Shown here: one piece after another, positions 22,536 to 34,566 of the stretch
How positions within the stretch are numbered: position 1 is the first letter of the stretch
Layout of the letters: every line of letters begins with the position of its first letter
Origin: Sophora flavescens
Taxonomy: Eukaryota; Streptophyta; Magnoliopsida; Fabales; Fabaceae
DNA: 64,000 nt
Reading direction: 5' to 3'
NCBI GenBank assembly: GCA_030762895.1
Contig: CM061064.1
Location: 136,879,847 to 136,943,846 of the forward strand
Program-made: the position numbers and the translations under genes
The notes under the pieces: generated by a model
What the model was told of the DNA's origin: nothing
Database searches by the model: none
What the model saw: only the letters and a program-made list of their open reading frames with translations

Positions 22536-22891
22536 GTATGTTCAGCGAAAAATTAAATTTTTTTGGCAACAACAAGCCAACAAGAGTACAAGATATTGAC
22601 TTAATACAGGTTTGCTAATTAGCTCTTGTCATGCAAGTAAAGCACCTTGTGAAGAAGGGTCATAGAAATTGATGTGAATACTAGGACTATGACAGGAATT
22701 GACCACACGTTATAAAATGTGACCCTTATTATAGCTTGGAGTACTATTTAATTATTGACATTAACATTAGAGAAGAACAAGATCAGCCCTCATTTTTGGA
22801 GAATTAAATCATTGAACAAGTATTTTTGGAGAATAGAAAACTTGGAGAAGAAGAGTAACATACCTGGTTTGAGTTCGACATTGGAGCAGGG

Positions 22892-22998
22892 AGAACTCGA
22901 CCGGAGAATGCAGCAACCTCGCGCCGGAGAACTCGACTTGAGAACGCAGCAACCTCGCGCCGGAGAAATCGACCAGAGAACGCAGCAACCTCGCTGGA
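22892..22998. repeat. Three tandem 36 bp units in hAT leader
   Basis: Three imperfect copies of a GC-rich unit containing GCAGCAACCTCGC and GGAGAACTCGAC, between the first coding exon and the right end of the hAT element. Possible promoter or leader sequence; role unknown. Confidence 0.75.
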
Positions 22999-24565
22999 GA
23001 ACGCAGGGACGCTGCACCGTTAGAACTCGTCCGAAGTCCGAACTGGAGATGACGAACAGGGAAGCAGAGGCTGGTTTGTGACTTTGTGCAGAGGAAAATT
23101 TAGAAAGAAGGCTCGAAGAGATGAGTGACTGAGTGAAACCCTTAAAATTTAGGGTTGCGAAACGGCGTCGTTTTGGCTTGGCAGAGTTTTTTTTAAAACA
23201 AATTTGCAGATTTCGAGAACCGGACCAGACCGGCCCGTAACCGGTTTTGGCCGATTTCACCGGTTTTTAACCGGTTCTACGGTTTTTGTACCGGTTTACC
23301 ACAGGGACGGTTTTCCCTGCGGATCGAACCAGCCATGGTCCCGGTTCCCGGTTAAACCGGTCGGCCGGTCCGGTTTTGAAAACCTTGATCACAACCAACA
23401 TATCACAGTCAAATCAAATAAGTAAATAAGCCAAACATCCTCAACATCATAAAATCAACCTTAATGTCGATAAACCTACAATTCTCGAATCAACAATGGT
23501 TTTAAAGAAATAGTTTGCAATGTGATTTTGGTCTTGTCGATTACTCGACTTCTAGTAGGGTTTAGGTCGCTCTACACAATTATCATATAATCTACTACTT
23601 ATCGATTTTGACGATAGGTTTATTCTTTCCCCTACCTGGGTTATCACCGAAATGCCGAATTTGCCGTTCCTCGTTATCACGCTACACTTTAACAGTTTCT
23701 CCTTCAACCAAACAATACAACTATAATAAATTAACCAAAATCATTCTTAACCTAAATAGCTAGGTTTCGGCCTCCTAATTCAAAATAGGTTTAGGATTCT
23801 TTTCTCGTTCCAAGCTTTTGGATTCTAGTTCCTACAGTCTTAGATAGCTTAGATAAATTATCATAACTTGAAAATATCAACAAAATATTTTAATCTCCCT
23901 TTTAATTAAGTTTTGGTCTTACTTGGTAAAATAGGCTAGGAAATTCTTTTTGATTCAAGCTATTGGTTTTAGATTACATAGATACTTAAGAGTATTAACC
24001 AATCATTAGAATTCATTAATTCAACAAAATCTATAAACTCCGAAACCCTAGATTTTTGGCCAGCACCATAAAATTAGGATTGAAATCTTTGTTGAAGTTA
24101 AGCTCTTAGATTATAACCATATTGGTATTAGAGAGCATGATACAAGTGTTAGAATTGAGAAATGACACAAAAACTCCAATCCCATTTTCACTCCTAGGTT
24201 CAGCCCACAATGGTTTTTAAGGAAGTAAAATGTTTTGGATTAAATGCTCTTGGATAATGAAAGGAGTGATCCTAACTAGGTCATAGAAATTAGTTTCACA
24301 TTTTTAGGATTTTTCTAGAATTCTGTAAAGTTCTAGATCTAAGAAATGAAAAATCAAGAAATATGAAAAACAAGAGCTTAAAAAGAGAGGAGATGATCAT
24401 GTTATCTAAGTTAAGAAAGTAGAAGAAGAATTGATGATGATATTGGCAAGCTTGTTAATGGAAATCACTTGAAGTTCTTGAAGATCGACAATGGAGTTTT
24501 TTGGAGAAAAGTGAAGAAATGAAGGAAATGAAGAAGATGAGTGAAAAGGGAGGGAGGCCACGGTT

Positions 24566-26283
24566 TAGAGTCGCGGCTCCTCAGAGTCACTCCTCTGCTG
24601 GCTGCTCACCATCCTCTGCATAAGGAAATACATGCAACAGCAGAAACAGGAAAATAGGGAGTAAGAAATCATGTAAACACAATGGCATGGGAATAGGGAA
24701 TAAGATGAACATACATCATAGAATGGCACAACAATATAACAACATACAATATTTATACATCATCATATAATACCATAACAACGTGTTAATCATCCAACAT
24801 ATGCTATGCAATACAATGCAACCCTACTCCACTACTCCATCAATGCATATGGATCCAACTAACTGAGAAAGTCAACTTCGGAGTTACATATCCTTATTGG
24901 CCAAAAAGCACCAACACCGGCAGTTCCCCAAACCATGGAGGAACCCCTTGGATAGCCGATGTATCATAACTGGATACACCACCTCGGGGGCTCACGGTTA
25001 ACCAAACCATGGGTGAACCAACCGAGACTTGGGCCAGATCATCATAACTAGGACGACCTCCCCTATGTTGAACATCCCCCTCAACATCAACTCCAAAGCT
25101 CTATGCAAATGGCACAACAACACACAAGGCAACCACCTCCTTTGCTTGGGCCTAAAAGCACCCAAGACTTATCACCAACATAAACATTAACACCTTCGAC
25201 CCACACCGTGGGGTCAAGGCCCCCTTGACCAAAAAGCACCAAGGTCCAACATAACAACATTTCGACCAAAAAGCATCGATAGCACTTTGGCCAAAAATCA
25301 TCAAAGTGTGATAACGTGCGGTAACCCATCGGGTACCGGCTTAACCAGCTTATCAGTCTTTGTTATCTTAATTAATCTTTAATTAAGTTATCTAACTTGT
25401 TATCATTTGATTAGTGTATTATTACATCATCTGGGGATAATTGGGATAAACACCCCATTAATTCATTAATCTTAAGTTCTGACCAGTAGGGGAAGCACAT
25501 GCGTACTAAACCCCCAACACGGTCGTGCCGCCACTTAAGTTGAGCACCGTCGTGCTCACTATCCTGCACGACCGTGCTCAATGCGCGGCCTAATTTCCAG
25601 AATTTAACTAGGAGCACATCGTGCTCCCTGTTCAGCACGGTCGTGCTCCTGGGCAGGGTCATACTGTTCTGGGTAGAATTTAACGTGTTCTTGGAGTTTA
25701 GGCTCCCTAATTCTCTCAAATCAGATCCTAGGGTCTTAACTAAAACATTCGGCATGAAACTTCACCCCTTACTAACACAGTTCATGTCTTATGATGCTTG
25801 GGGAAATTAATCCCTTAATTCCTATGTTAACTAAGAGTCCTAATTAAGTCAGTTAGAGTCTTATTAACATATTCAACATAACGGTAACATCATCATCAAC
25901 AACATATCCAGCCAACGTGATCAACATAATCCATGTCATAACAACAACAATCATAATCATGGGTATTCATACCAATTCTACCAAAACTCATGGCATAAGA
26001 CAATTCGATAGGTATACCACATCATGAACAACTCAACAATTATAAAAAACAGACATACCAATTAATCCAATTAAACAAATAAACAATTCAGTCATACAAT
26101 CAGGAAGATCATGACATCAATACATTATAACGACAATAAACGGGGCTATGGGAACCCCTCATCTTACTCTACTCCCTAGCCTAGTGTATACACTATTATT
26201 CTCCCATACCTGGTATGAGGTTCGTGTTTCAAAAGAAGAAAGAAGATCCACTAGGGCCCGGTACGCTTGCCGGAGCCCATCAT
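24566..26283. repeat. Chromovirus-type LTR fragment in the right LTR
   Basis: This segment has no counterpart at the matching place in the left LTR. It resembles the LTR of the element at 40454-49118: GAGTCGCGG(C/G)(T/G)CCTCAG, then TGGCCAAAAAGCACCAACAC, repeated CACGGTCGTGCT motifs (25515-25660) and CATACCTGGTATGA near its right end. The true LTR ends are missing, so it is a truncated insertion or a recombination product. No gene seen; the short frames at 25087-25810 lie in this repeat. Confidence 0.7.
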
Positions 26284-26768
26284 TTTTCGATCGAAAATTT
26301 TCAAACTAACTAGACTCATTGGAAATATGATTTAAACATAAACCATTTCTTTCATGAGTCAAAATTAGGTTTTCTTATCATTAAAATCTTACTGTCAGGG
26401 AAAACACCAACCGTGTTATGTTCGAACTTTCACCAAAATTCGTCCGAGTAAACATAATATTTTATTTCTGATAAAAAATTTGGAAAATAGAATTCCTCAC
26501 GGACATAATATAAAAAATCTACAAATTTCAGTTTCGGGTCAAATTAGGGTTTTCTGCCGGTATAAAATTATACTGTCATTTAAAAACGCAGATCGGTTTC
26601 TGTCTGAGTTTTAAACCCAAAATTTCACCGTAACCTTCTACCATAAGAGAGACTTTGAATATGATTTTATTTTATTTAAAATCACTTTCTAACTGTCATA
26701 TTAAAATATAATAAATTATATTTTAACCGATTAAATTGCGTAATTAAAAATCAGGATGTTACAGTATG

Positions 26769-27957
26769 CACTGTCAACTTCTCTATGGCCGCACTAGTCT
26801 TTTCAATAGCCAATTCCCATGGTTGCTTCCCACCATCTGTGATATGTAACTGATTAGTCCTAAGGAGAGCTTGCTGAGTATTGTGATGTTGAATCCCATG
26901 GTTCTGCCTTTGATTCTGTTGTTATTGCCCGGCCAATCCACTACTGGTGTTACTCCAAGAGAAGGCTGGATGGTCTCTCCTGACGTTCCAATTCCGCCCA
27001 TTGTGGTAGTCATTCTGTCTGTTCCTCTGATAGTCATTGCGCTGCGGCACCGTGTCATAGAAGTTGTGACACGAGTCCACATGCTCCTGAGAAAAGTTAC
27101 CTGGGCAATTTTCACTGTCATGATCACCATTGCAAAATTCACAACCCGGAGGCAAACCTTCTCGCATTGCATTGACCTTCACCTTGCTAGTAAGTGCCTC
27201 TTTTTGCTTCTTTAGAAGTGCGTTCTGCTCAAGAATAGTTTCAATGGATGTTGCACTGAGTCCGAAAGAATTTTGATGAGATGCACTAGAAGCGTGACTC
27301 CCATTACGATTATATTCATTCCCAGACATCTTCTCCAACAATGCCCATGCATCTTCAGCTGACTTGCAAGAGAAAGAACCGCCAGCTGCGGCATCACAGT
27401 TCATCTGGTAGCGACCTCTCAACCCATTGAAGAAATGTTGAACCTTTGTTACCAAATCAAAGTAGGAAGAAGGACATCTCCTAAAAATCACATTATACCT
27501 CTCTCAAGCTTCATTGTAAGTCTCATCCTCATGTTGCCTGAAGGAAGTAACAGCGATCTTCAATTGTGTCGCTTTCTGAAGAGGAAAAAATCTTGTGAGG
27601 AATTTCTGAGCCATATCCTCCCAAGTAGTGATGCTACCTCTATCCAAATTCAAATATAGCCAATCGCGTGCTCTATCCTGAAGAGAGAGGGAATAGTCAC
27701 AAATGGAAGGCATCATATGAAACTCCAGGAGTCTTCAACATATCACAGATCTCCAAAAAGTGTGCAATATGCTTATGAGGATCTTGGCTTGCACTCCCAT
27801 CAAACTGATTTCTTTGCACCTGGTTCACAACCGATGACTTGATCTCAAAATACTTTGCCGTGATGGTCGGCCTAACAATAGTAGAAGCACAATCATCCAA
27901 GTTAGGACGAATATACTCATAAAGAGGCTTATAAGCCGGAGGATCTCCTTCTACCAT
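26769..27957 (-). pseudogene. Athila-like gag, broken
   Basis: Three frames. 27697-27957 has AYKPLYEYIRPNLDD and DPHKHIAHFLEICD, typical of Athila/Tat gag starts. 27504-27716 has LQDRARDWLYLN and WEDMAQKFLTRFFP. 26922-27491 has FFNGLRGRYQMNCDAAAGGSF and a zinc-binding CEFCNGDHDSENC (C-x2-C-x3-H-x4-C). Frame changes occur near 27705 and 27495. Downstream the AIEKLTVH segment runs to 26769 and resumes at 13134 in the other half. Confidence 0.8.
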
Positions 27958-28218
27958 CCCTTCAAGATTGATGGGTTAGATTGCTTCAAGTCCCCTTTTC
28001 TCTCGTAGTTCCTTCCTCAACCTTTTCTCAGTCCTGACAATCTCTGGGTCGTATAACAAGTCTTCCGATGGAACGGTACCTCACATACACAAAAACAAGG
28101 CAAGACCAAGTGGATCAAAGAAGTTAAAGAGATAAAAGTGGAGCAAATTTAAAAGAAAAAAATTTGCTTAATCAAAAGATTTAATTTTCCTAAAATTTAG
28201 GAAAATTGGTTGTGCCAA

Positions 28219-28240
28219 TCCCTGGCAACAGCACCAAAAA
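28219..28240 (-). other. Primer-binding site, Athila/Tat type
   Basis: On minus it reads TTTTTGGTGCTGTTGCCAGG, a variant of the TTTTTGGCGCCGTTGCCGGGG sequence found directly after Athila/Tat LTRs. It lies two bases beyond the LTR end TCA. The leader 27958-28218 holds no gene. Confidence 0.8.
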
Positions 28241-28242
28241 CT

Positions 28243-29599
28243 TGATGCGAATCCGACAAGTGTACCAGTTCGTTACAAGTAATAAAAACACGGTAATAAA
28301 TACTATGGTCGAACACAAGGATTGGGAGACCAATTTAACCAAATCTTTAAGGGAAATTCAAAATGTTTGACCAAGTCAATAGCAGTTGGTTGTGAAGAGA
28401 GAGAAAGATCAAAAAACAAGAATTTATCAGAATCAATTATCCAAAAATGCTAACAGATATCAAGAGATAAAATTAATGATTAAAGCTTCTAAGGTCACGA
28501 ATCCGCCTACCCAATCACGCAAGCTACCCAAGTGATGATCTTTTATTTCCTATGTTCAATTTTATTATCAACCGAGACCCCAATTTCTCCTAAAGACACT
28601 ACCAATGCTCTAAGGACATATCTAACTGTAAATTAATCACCTACCAAGTCTCATAACCTACGTTTAGACTATTAAGTTCTTGTTCCCTATATGGTTGCAC
28701 CAATCTCCTACCCACTACCAATGCAATAATCAACTGGTGTTCTTAATTCAAGTCTTAGCGCGAATCACCTATCAAATCTCATCGCACTGACAAGTTAACC
28801 AAGGACCCGTTTGATTAACCCAATAAACGCAGAATTAAGAAACAAGAATTGGTTTAAGGAAAAGAGTACATCATATTGAAATTCGTTATGCCATCAAAGG
28901 TGGCTTCATCGTTCCCTTGGAATAGGGATTAGTTCCTCATGGAGACGAGAGCAACAATCAAAGAAGTAAAGAATTCATCCTAAAAGAAAAGTACTTAAAA
29001 ACAAAGGGATACGCAGCTCCAAGGAAATTAGGACTAGAAAAATCAAAAGCTCTTTAATCTGTCATAAAACAAGTTATATATAGTGGACTGGGCTGCGCGC
29101 GCTCGAGAGGCGAGCAGGGATTCGCGAGGCGAATCTTAAGTTTGGCACCAGTTCAAATTTGGATGCTTCCGAGGTGAGCAGCTGCTCGCGAGGCAAGCCT
29201 GAGTGGCCTTCAATTCTCCTGCTTATGGCTTGCCATGTGAGAACTTCCTTCACGTCGCGAGGCTGAATGATGCTTGTTCTTGCTCAGTTCTGCTCTTCTG
29301 GATCACGTGGCGAGCACCTTCTCGCAAGGCGCATCTGCCTTTTTTGCCTTTATACTTGTTTTCTTCAATTTTCCTAGCTTCCTCAAGCTTCATTTTTAAC
29401 TTGAAATGAAAAAGTGACATTTTAATGCTTTGTTGAATCAAAATAACCCAAAAATTCCTAGAAACTCTCTAAGAGACTCGAAGTGTTTCTTAGGGACAAA
29501 AGAAGTAAAATTCGAGTGATTAGCGAGGTTAAATCGCTTAATTGGCATAAAAACATTAGTCTTTCTAGCTATAAAACTAGATAAGCTAGAGGCTTATCA
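28243..29599 (-). repeat. 5' LTR of the Athila-like element
   Basis: 1,357 bp; in minus orientation it starts TGATAAGCCTCTAGC and ends CGCATCA. It contains a GC-rich island (29090-29340) with repeated GAGGCGAGC / GCTCGCGAGG palindromic modules. The second LTR is lost, so its age cannot be read from LTR divergence. Confidence 0.8.
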
Positions 29600-32216
29600 A
29601 TGAATTTCAAGCATGGTCCGATAGTTGTAGACTCGCTCACCTAACAACTAAAGGAGTTGAATTTACATGGTCCAATGATAGAAGAGCTCGAGCTTACACT
29701 ACTCTAAGGCTTGATCGTGCAATTTGTAATGACTCTTGGTTAAAATATTAGAATCAGATCACTTCTTGTACTCTGACTCGCAACAAATCAAATCATCATC
29801 CAATCATGCTTAACTTATCTAAAGAGGTAATTTCTCATCCATCCTCTTTTAAATTTTTCAAAATGTGGATTGATCCTCCAGATTGCAAGAGAGCGGTTTC
29901 TAAACTTTGGAATCAGCCAATATTTGGATGTCCAATGTTTACTCTTGTTCAAAAGTTAAAAAAATCTGAAAAGTGCTCTTAAAGTTTGGAATAAGGAGAT
30001 ATTTGGCAATGTGCATAAAAAAGTGGAAAATGTTATGGCTTTGTTTGATCAAATTAAAAATTAAATTAGCTCTTCTGCATTAGATGATAGTTTGTTTGAT
30101 TCTGAAAGGAAAGCTCAGGAAGATTTTCAGAAAGCATTACACTTTGAAGAGCAATATTGGAAAGATAAATTTAGAGTCAAATGGCATGTTGAGGGGGATG
30201 GGAACTCAAGCTATTTCCATAAAGTCATTAAAATTAGGAACTCTTCTAGACAAATGAGTATATTGAGAAAAGAGGTCCTTATTCTGGATAAAGCATATGA
30301 TATAGAGTACCATGTGCTCCATTATTATTCACAGCTGTTTGCTTTAGATAATTTTTGTGTTTGTAATGATCTGATCAACAGAGTTATTCCTCCATTGGTC
30401 TCAGCTAAGGATAATAGTATGCTTACCATTCCTCCTTCTATGGATGATGTGAGGTCTGCAGTCTTTCTATGAATGGAAACGGAGCCCTGGGACCATATGG
30501 ATTTGGTGGATGTGTCTTTCAAAGTTTCTAGGAAATAGTTGGCAGGGATGTGTTTAACTCTGTCAGTCAGTTCTTCAAGCAAGGATGGATCCTACCTAAT
30601 TTGAATTCAAACCTAGTAGTTATGATCTCCAAATTTGCAAGTGCGGATAGAATTGAAAACTTTAGGTCTATCTCTTTGGATTTTTCAATTCAAATTTGAA
30701 ATAAAGGTTCTTGGAGACAAATTTATGATTGCATTTGCATAGCTATTGTGGCTATCAACATGCATGAAAACAAGTCTTTTGGAGGAAATCTAGCTATTAA
30801 AATTGACATCCGCAAAACTTTTGATACTATTGATTAGAGCTTCTTATTGAAAGTACTTCAAGCATTTGGCTTTGATTCCGTTTTCTATAATAGGATAAAT
30901 GTCAATCTACATTCAGCAAAGCTTTCTTTCTTGGTCAATGGCAAACCAGTTGGTTTCTTCATTTGCAAAAGGGGTGTAAGACAAGGAGATTCCCTATCTC
31001 CTCTCTGTTCTATCTTGTAGAGGATGTATTGAGTAGGGGAATCTCTCATTTGGTTCAGCAAGGTCTTTTATCTCCTATGTCAAGTCCAAGAGGCTTTCAA
31101 GTTCCAAGCCACGTGCTTTATGCAGATGATGTGTTATTTTTCTGCAAAGGAACTAGAAGTGGTCCGCTAAGTTTGATTAATCTCTTCAAAGAATACGGTG
31201 ATGTGTCTGGCCAAATCATAAATCCAGAGAAAAGTAGGTTTTATCCAGGGAATATCTCTGTTGCTCGAGTCTCTAATATCTCATTAACTCTTAGTTTTGC
31301 AGTTGGGAAACTTCCTTTTATATATCTTGGGGTTCCTATATTTAAAGGAAAACCAAAGAAGTGTCATTTCCAGTCAATAGCAGACAAGGTTACAGCCAAA
31401 TTATCCTCTTAGAAAGGTTCTTTATTGTCAATTATGAGGAGAACTGCTTATCAAAAAAATAATTATGAGGAGAACTTAGCTAGTATCATCAGTTATACAT
31501 AGTATGCTTCTGCACAACTTCCATACATATGAATGACATTTCTCTTTGCTAAATTCCACAAACAAATGGAAAAAGAGTTTCATTTGGTCTAGAGATATCT
31601 TTACTATAAAGCTGATTACAGTGGCTTGGCACATAGTTTGTAATGATTTGGTGGCAGGGGGTTTGGGAACCAAACCTGTTAGATCGATTAATAAAGCTTT
31701 AACTCTTAAGTTATGCTGGGAAATGGTTTCATCTAATTCTCAGTGGGCTCATTTTTTCAGTGCTAGATTCTTTAAAAACAAAGTTCCTCTTTCATATCAT
31801 ATAAGATCATCCATTTGGCCCAGTTTGAAAAATTATTGTTCTAGAGAATGTAACTTTGCAGCTTGGTAATGGTGAATATATTGCTTCATGGACTAATAAA
31901 TGGTTGTCCAAGCCAGTGGTAGACTTCCTTATATTCCTAAATATTTGCATAATTCTCTGTCATCTAAGGTGCAAGACTTCATAGCTAATGGTTCTTGGAC
32001 AATTCCTACTAAATTAATCTCTAGAAGTCCAGATTTAGCCATTAAGATTAATAAGGTTTTCATTCCTGTTTGTTGTTGTAATGATCAACTTGTCTGGAAA
32101 AAAACAATTTCTGGCTCCTTGTCTCTAAAAGAGGTTTTTTCTTCCCTGATTTTAGTTAAGTAGCCTTTAGCTTAGGCCAAAGTCATTTGGAATAAGCCCA
32201 TTCCTCCATCCAGGTC
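29600..32216 (+). pseudogene. LINE ORF2, endonuclease end and reverse transcriptase
   Basis: Plant L1-type LINE, 5' truncated where the Athila-like LTR begins. It starts in the end of the endonuclease (TTLRLDRAICNDSWL, 29700-29745). It then has the pre-RT segment (30092-30472, WHVEGDGNSSYFHKV), RT blocks in several frames (about 30490-30990, NGNGALGPYGFGG and KRGVRQGDSLSPL) and the catalytic YADDVLFFCKG near 31120-31150 in frame 30963-31412. The connection and zinc-finger part follow (31546-31869, 31900-32163). At least six stops or shifts make it inactive. It is interrupted at 32222 by a copia element. Confidence 0.85.
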
Positions 32217-32221
32217 CTTTT

Positions 32222-34041
32222 TGTTGTTTTGGCTTCAACGACTCAAGAGGGGGGGGGGGGGGAGGGTGAATTGAGTTTTCAAAAATATTTCATTCTTAAA
32301 ACTTCTTTTCAAAAAACTTTTCAAATCAAAGTTGCGATTTGTAGCCTCAGGATCTTTTACAAAATCAATGAAGGGTTTATATAAAATCTTGAATAGAAGG
32401 TGATGAGGATAAGAAAGATTAATTCAGAATAGGTTCGGGTTCAAGACTCAGTAATAACGAAATACAGAAACTGATTAAACCTTTAAAGATTAAGAACAAG
32501 TTATGCAAGTTTCAAATACAAGCATTAACAATCAAGAACAAACTTGTAGGTTTCAGTTTCAGTATACAATCAGTTTTAGCAATCAAGAATGGTTTTGATC
32601 AACTCAGTTTTGAACGCAGATAACACAGTCTTGATTACAATCAGTCTCAGGTTTCAATACAGTTTATATAGATCAAGAACATAAATTATATTGAACTTAA
32701 ACATCAAAATCACAGGTTCTTGATCATAAACAGAAAGTAAAGGAGTTTGAGTTTAGAGATACTACACAACCAAATTTATCCTGGTTCAGTCACCTCCACT
32801 GTGACCTACATCCAGTCCCTACTCCACCTGTGGGATTTCACACACTAACACACAAGTTTTACCAGGTAGCTTGAAAAACCTTCACACCACAGAGCACTCC
32901 TTCACCTCAAGATACCACACTCTTGTGAAGAGCCTCAATGTTCAACCTTAGGGATACCTCATCCTAATCACTCAGAGAGACTCCCTCTCTCTTTAAAATC
33001 AAAAGTAAAACAAAAGTTGATTCCTAACTCTCAATAGTCAGATAAACAATTGAAATACTTATGAGAATGAAACACTCCTTTTCACAATAAGCTCAAGAAA
33101 GATGATGAATGATATGTGTATTGTATTCGATGTTTTAGATATTATTAAAGTGTTCCTTTGATCCCTCTTTATATAGAAAACAAGTTATAGTCGTTGGGAT
33201 CAATCAAAACAGATTTGAATCTGATTTAACAGAATATGTTTTCTTGATTCTGGTTCTTGAAATAAGATTCTGATAGTTCTTAGAGAATTTGCGTCCATCT
33301 TGAAAATAACCGCGTCCATCTAGCCATTAAGATTTTACATTCGGACGGGCTAGTAGACGAGCTCCATATGCCACGTCATTGGACGGATCTTCTCATTAAG
33401 ATCTTAGCAAGTCCAAAGACATGTGTGGACGAGCGCTTCTGTCACTTTAGTGGACGAGCACTTGTGTCACTTTAGGAGACGAGCACTTGTGTCACTTTAG
33501 TGGACGAGCGCTTGTATCACTTTAGTGGACGTCCGCTTCTATTACTTGTGTTGGACGTCCTCTTCTATCACTTGTGTTGGATGTGCGCTTCTATCACTTA
33601 TGTTGGACGTGCGCTTTTTTTACTTCAGTGTTGGACGAGCGCTTTTGTTACTTCAGTGTTGGACGAGCGCTTTGGACGAGCACTTCTTATTTCCAAAAAT
33701 CATTTTCATTAATGCAGGTTATGAAAAATGATTTTCTTCATGCATCTTTTTAATTGAGCTTCTTTGTGACTAAGAGATTTCTTTCTCTTACAGATCATCT
33801 AAGACTTAAATCTAAATTTCTCCATTAAGCTTTTGTCTTGATGATTCCTTTGATCTCTGTCTTTGCTCTTTGACTCCTCCATGTGGCTCTTTTGATTTCT
33901 TCAAGTTCTTCCTTGTCTTTGCTCACTGAACTTGTTGATTACTGCTTGATACCTGTCTTTGCAATTTGACACTAAAACACTTGCATACACATTAAGTTGT
34001 ATTTTTCATATATCAAAATCTCTAAGTCATTGAATTTAACA
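32222..34041 (-). repeat. 3' LTR of the copia element
   Basis: 1,820 bp. It holds a G run near 32250-32264 and a minisatellite (33420-33690) of about 25 bp units, TGGACGAGCGCTT...CACTTTAG. Small open frames at 33500-33731 are translations of that minisatellite. Directly after it, 34043-34056, is the polypurine tract (on minus AAAAAGGGGGGAGA). Confidence 0.85.
33420..33690. repeat. Minisatellite in copia LTR
   Basis: About ten imperfect 22-28 bp units built on GGACGAGCGCTT followed by a TCACTTTAGT or TACTTCAGT spacer. The matching region of the other LTR (39400-39690) has the same units with different order and spacing, showing rapid turnover. Confidence 0.85.
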
Positions 34042-34566
34042 ATCTCCCCCCTTTTTGATTATGACAAACCTTTTAACAAATTATAAGATCAGAGTATAAG
34101 TGTAGCAGACGCTAAGTGTTTTTGACACATTTATATCAAGGTATCAGAGCAGTCAGAGCAGAAGTATATCAAAGCAAAAAAATATTAACATAACAGAATT
34201 TGATTTACTCCCTATTAATCATGTAAGCTTATTAGCTCCTAAGCTCCCCCTCAACATATGCATGTATAATTCGTGATTATCTCTTTTCTCTATATCATAC
34301 TTTTTTTCATTTATAATTTGTTATTATCCCCTTTCTCTATATCTTACTTTTTCCTCCCCCTTTTGTCATTATCAAAAAGGTAAAGAAAAGAAATATTCAA
34401 AGCAATAGAGAAGGTAAGCATTTAAACATTCAAACATAGCATATAAAATTGTTCATGATAGAGGGATAGGTGCAGGGACAAATCAAAGAATAAGTGCGTC
34501 CATTAATTTTCCTCCCCTTTTTGATTTTATTCTGTTTCTTTAGAGATTAGATATATGATTGATCGA

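Larger units (their letters stand above)
19620..23387 (-). mobile_element. hAT transposon with exact ends
   Basis: 3,768 bp, flanked by the 8 bp duplication ATCACAAC (19612-19619 and 23388-23395) typical of hAT elements. Terminal inverted repeats start CAAGGTTT(A/T)CAAAACCGG and extend about 25 bp with one mismatch. Both subterminal regions are dense in AACCGG/CCGGTT motifs, candidate transposase-binding sites (19630-19700; 23215-23375). The sister LTR at about 14480-14520 preserves the empty site with a single ATCACAAC. The transposase on minus is broken, so the copy is not autonomous. Confidence 0.93.
13140..26763 (-). mobile_element. Large-LTR non-coding retroelement (LARD-like)
   Basis: A 13,624 bp insertion flanked by the perfect 5 bp duplication GTATG (13135-13139 and 26764-26768). 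The two LTRs both start TGAGACACCCCGTTG and end TGTTACA. Orientation is minus: a primer-binding site lies next to the right LTR (18391-18404) and a polypurine tract next to the left one (17265-17279). The interior, 17265-18407, is only 1.1 kb and has no retroviral domain. This fits a large retrotransposon derivative that depends on another element's enzymes. The right LTR is enlarged by a hAT insertion and a foreign LTR scrap; the left by a tandem and an inverted duplication. Confidence 0.85.
18408..26763 (-). repeat. 5' LTR of the large-LTR element, with insertions
   Basis: Same ends as the left LTR. It is interrupted by the hAT transposon 19620-23387 and by an LTR-derived scrap at about 24566-26283. 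Without these it is about 2.9 kb. Its hairpin array is at 19070-19311. Confidence 0.8.
26769..29599 (-). mobile_element. Athila/Tat-like gypsy element, upstream half
   Basis: 5' part of the element continued at 11613-13139. On minus: LTR 29599-28243, primer-binding site about 28240-28219, leader, then gag 27957-26769. Gag is interrupted at 26768/26764 by the large-LTR element. Gag is read from several frames, so it was already decayed or has decayed since. Confidence 0.8.

Noticed and set aside
23204..23425. 73-residue frame over the hAT end
   Set aside because: It covers the CCGGTT-rich subterminal repeats and the insertion boundary, so it cannot be a gene.
33500..33731. Cys/Leu-rich frames of about 70 residues, also 39552-39737
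   Set aside because: Translations of the LTR minisatellite.
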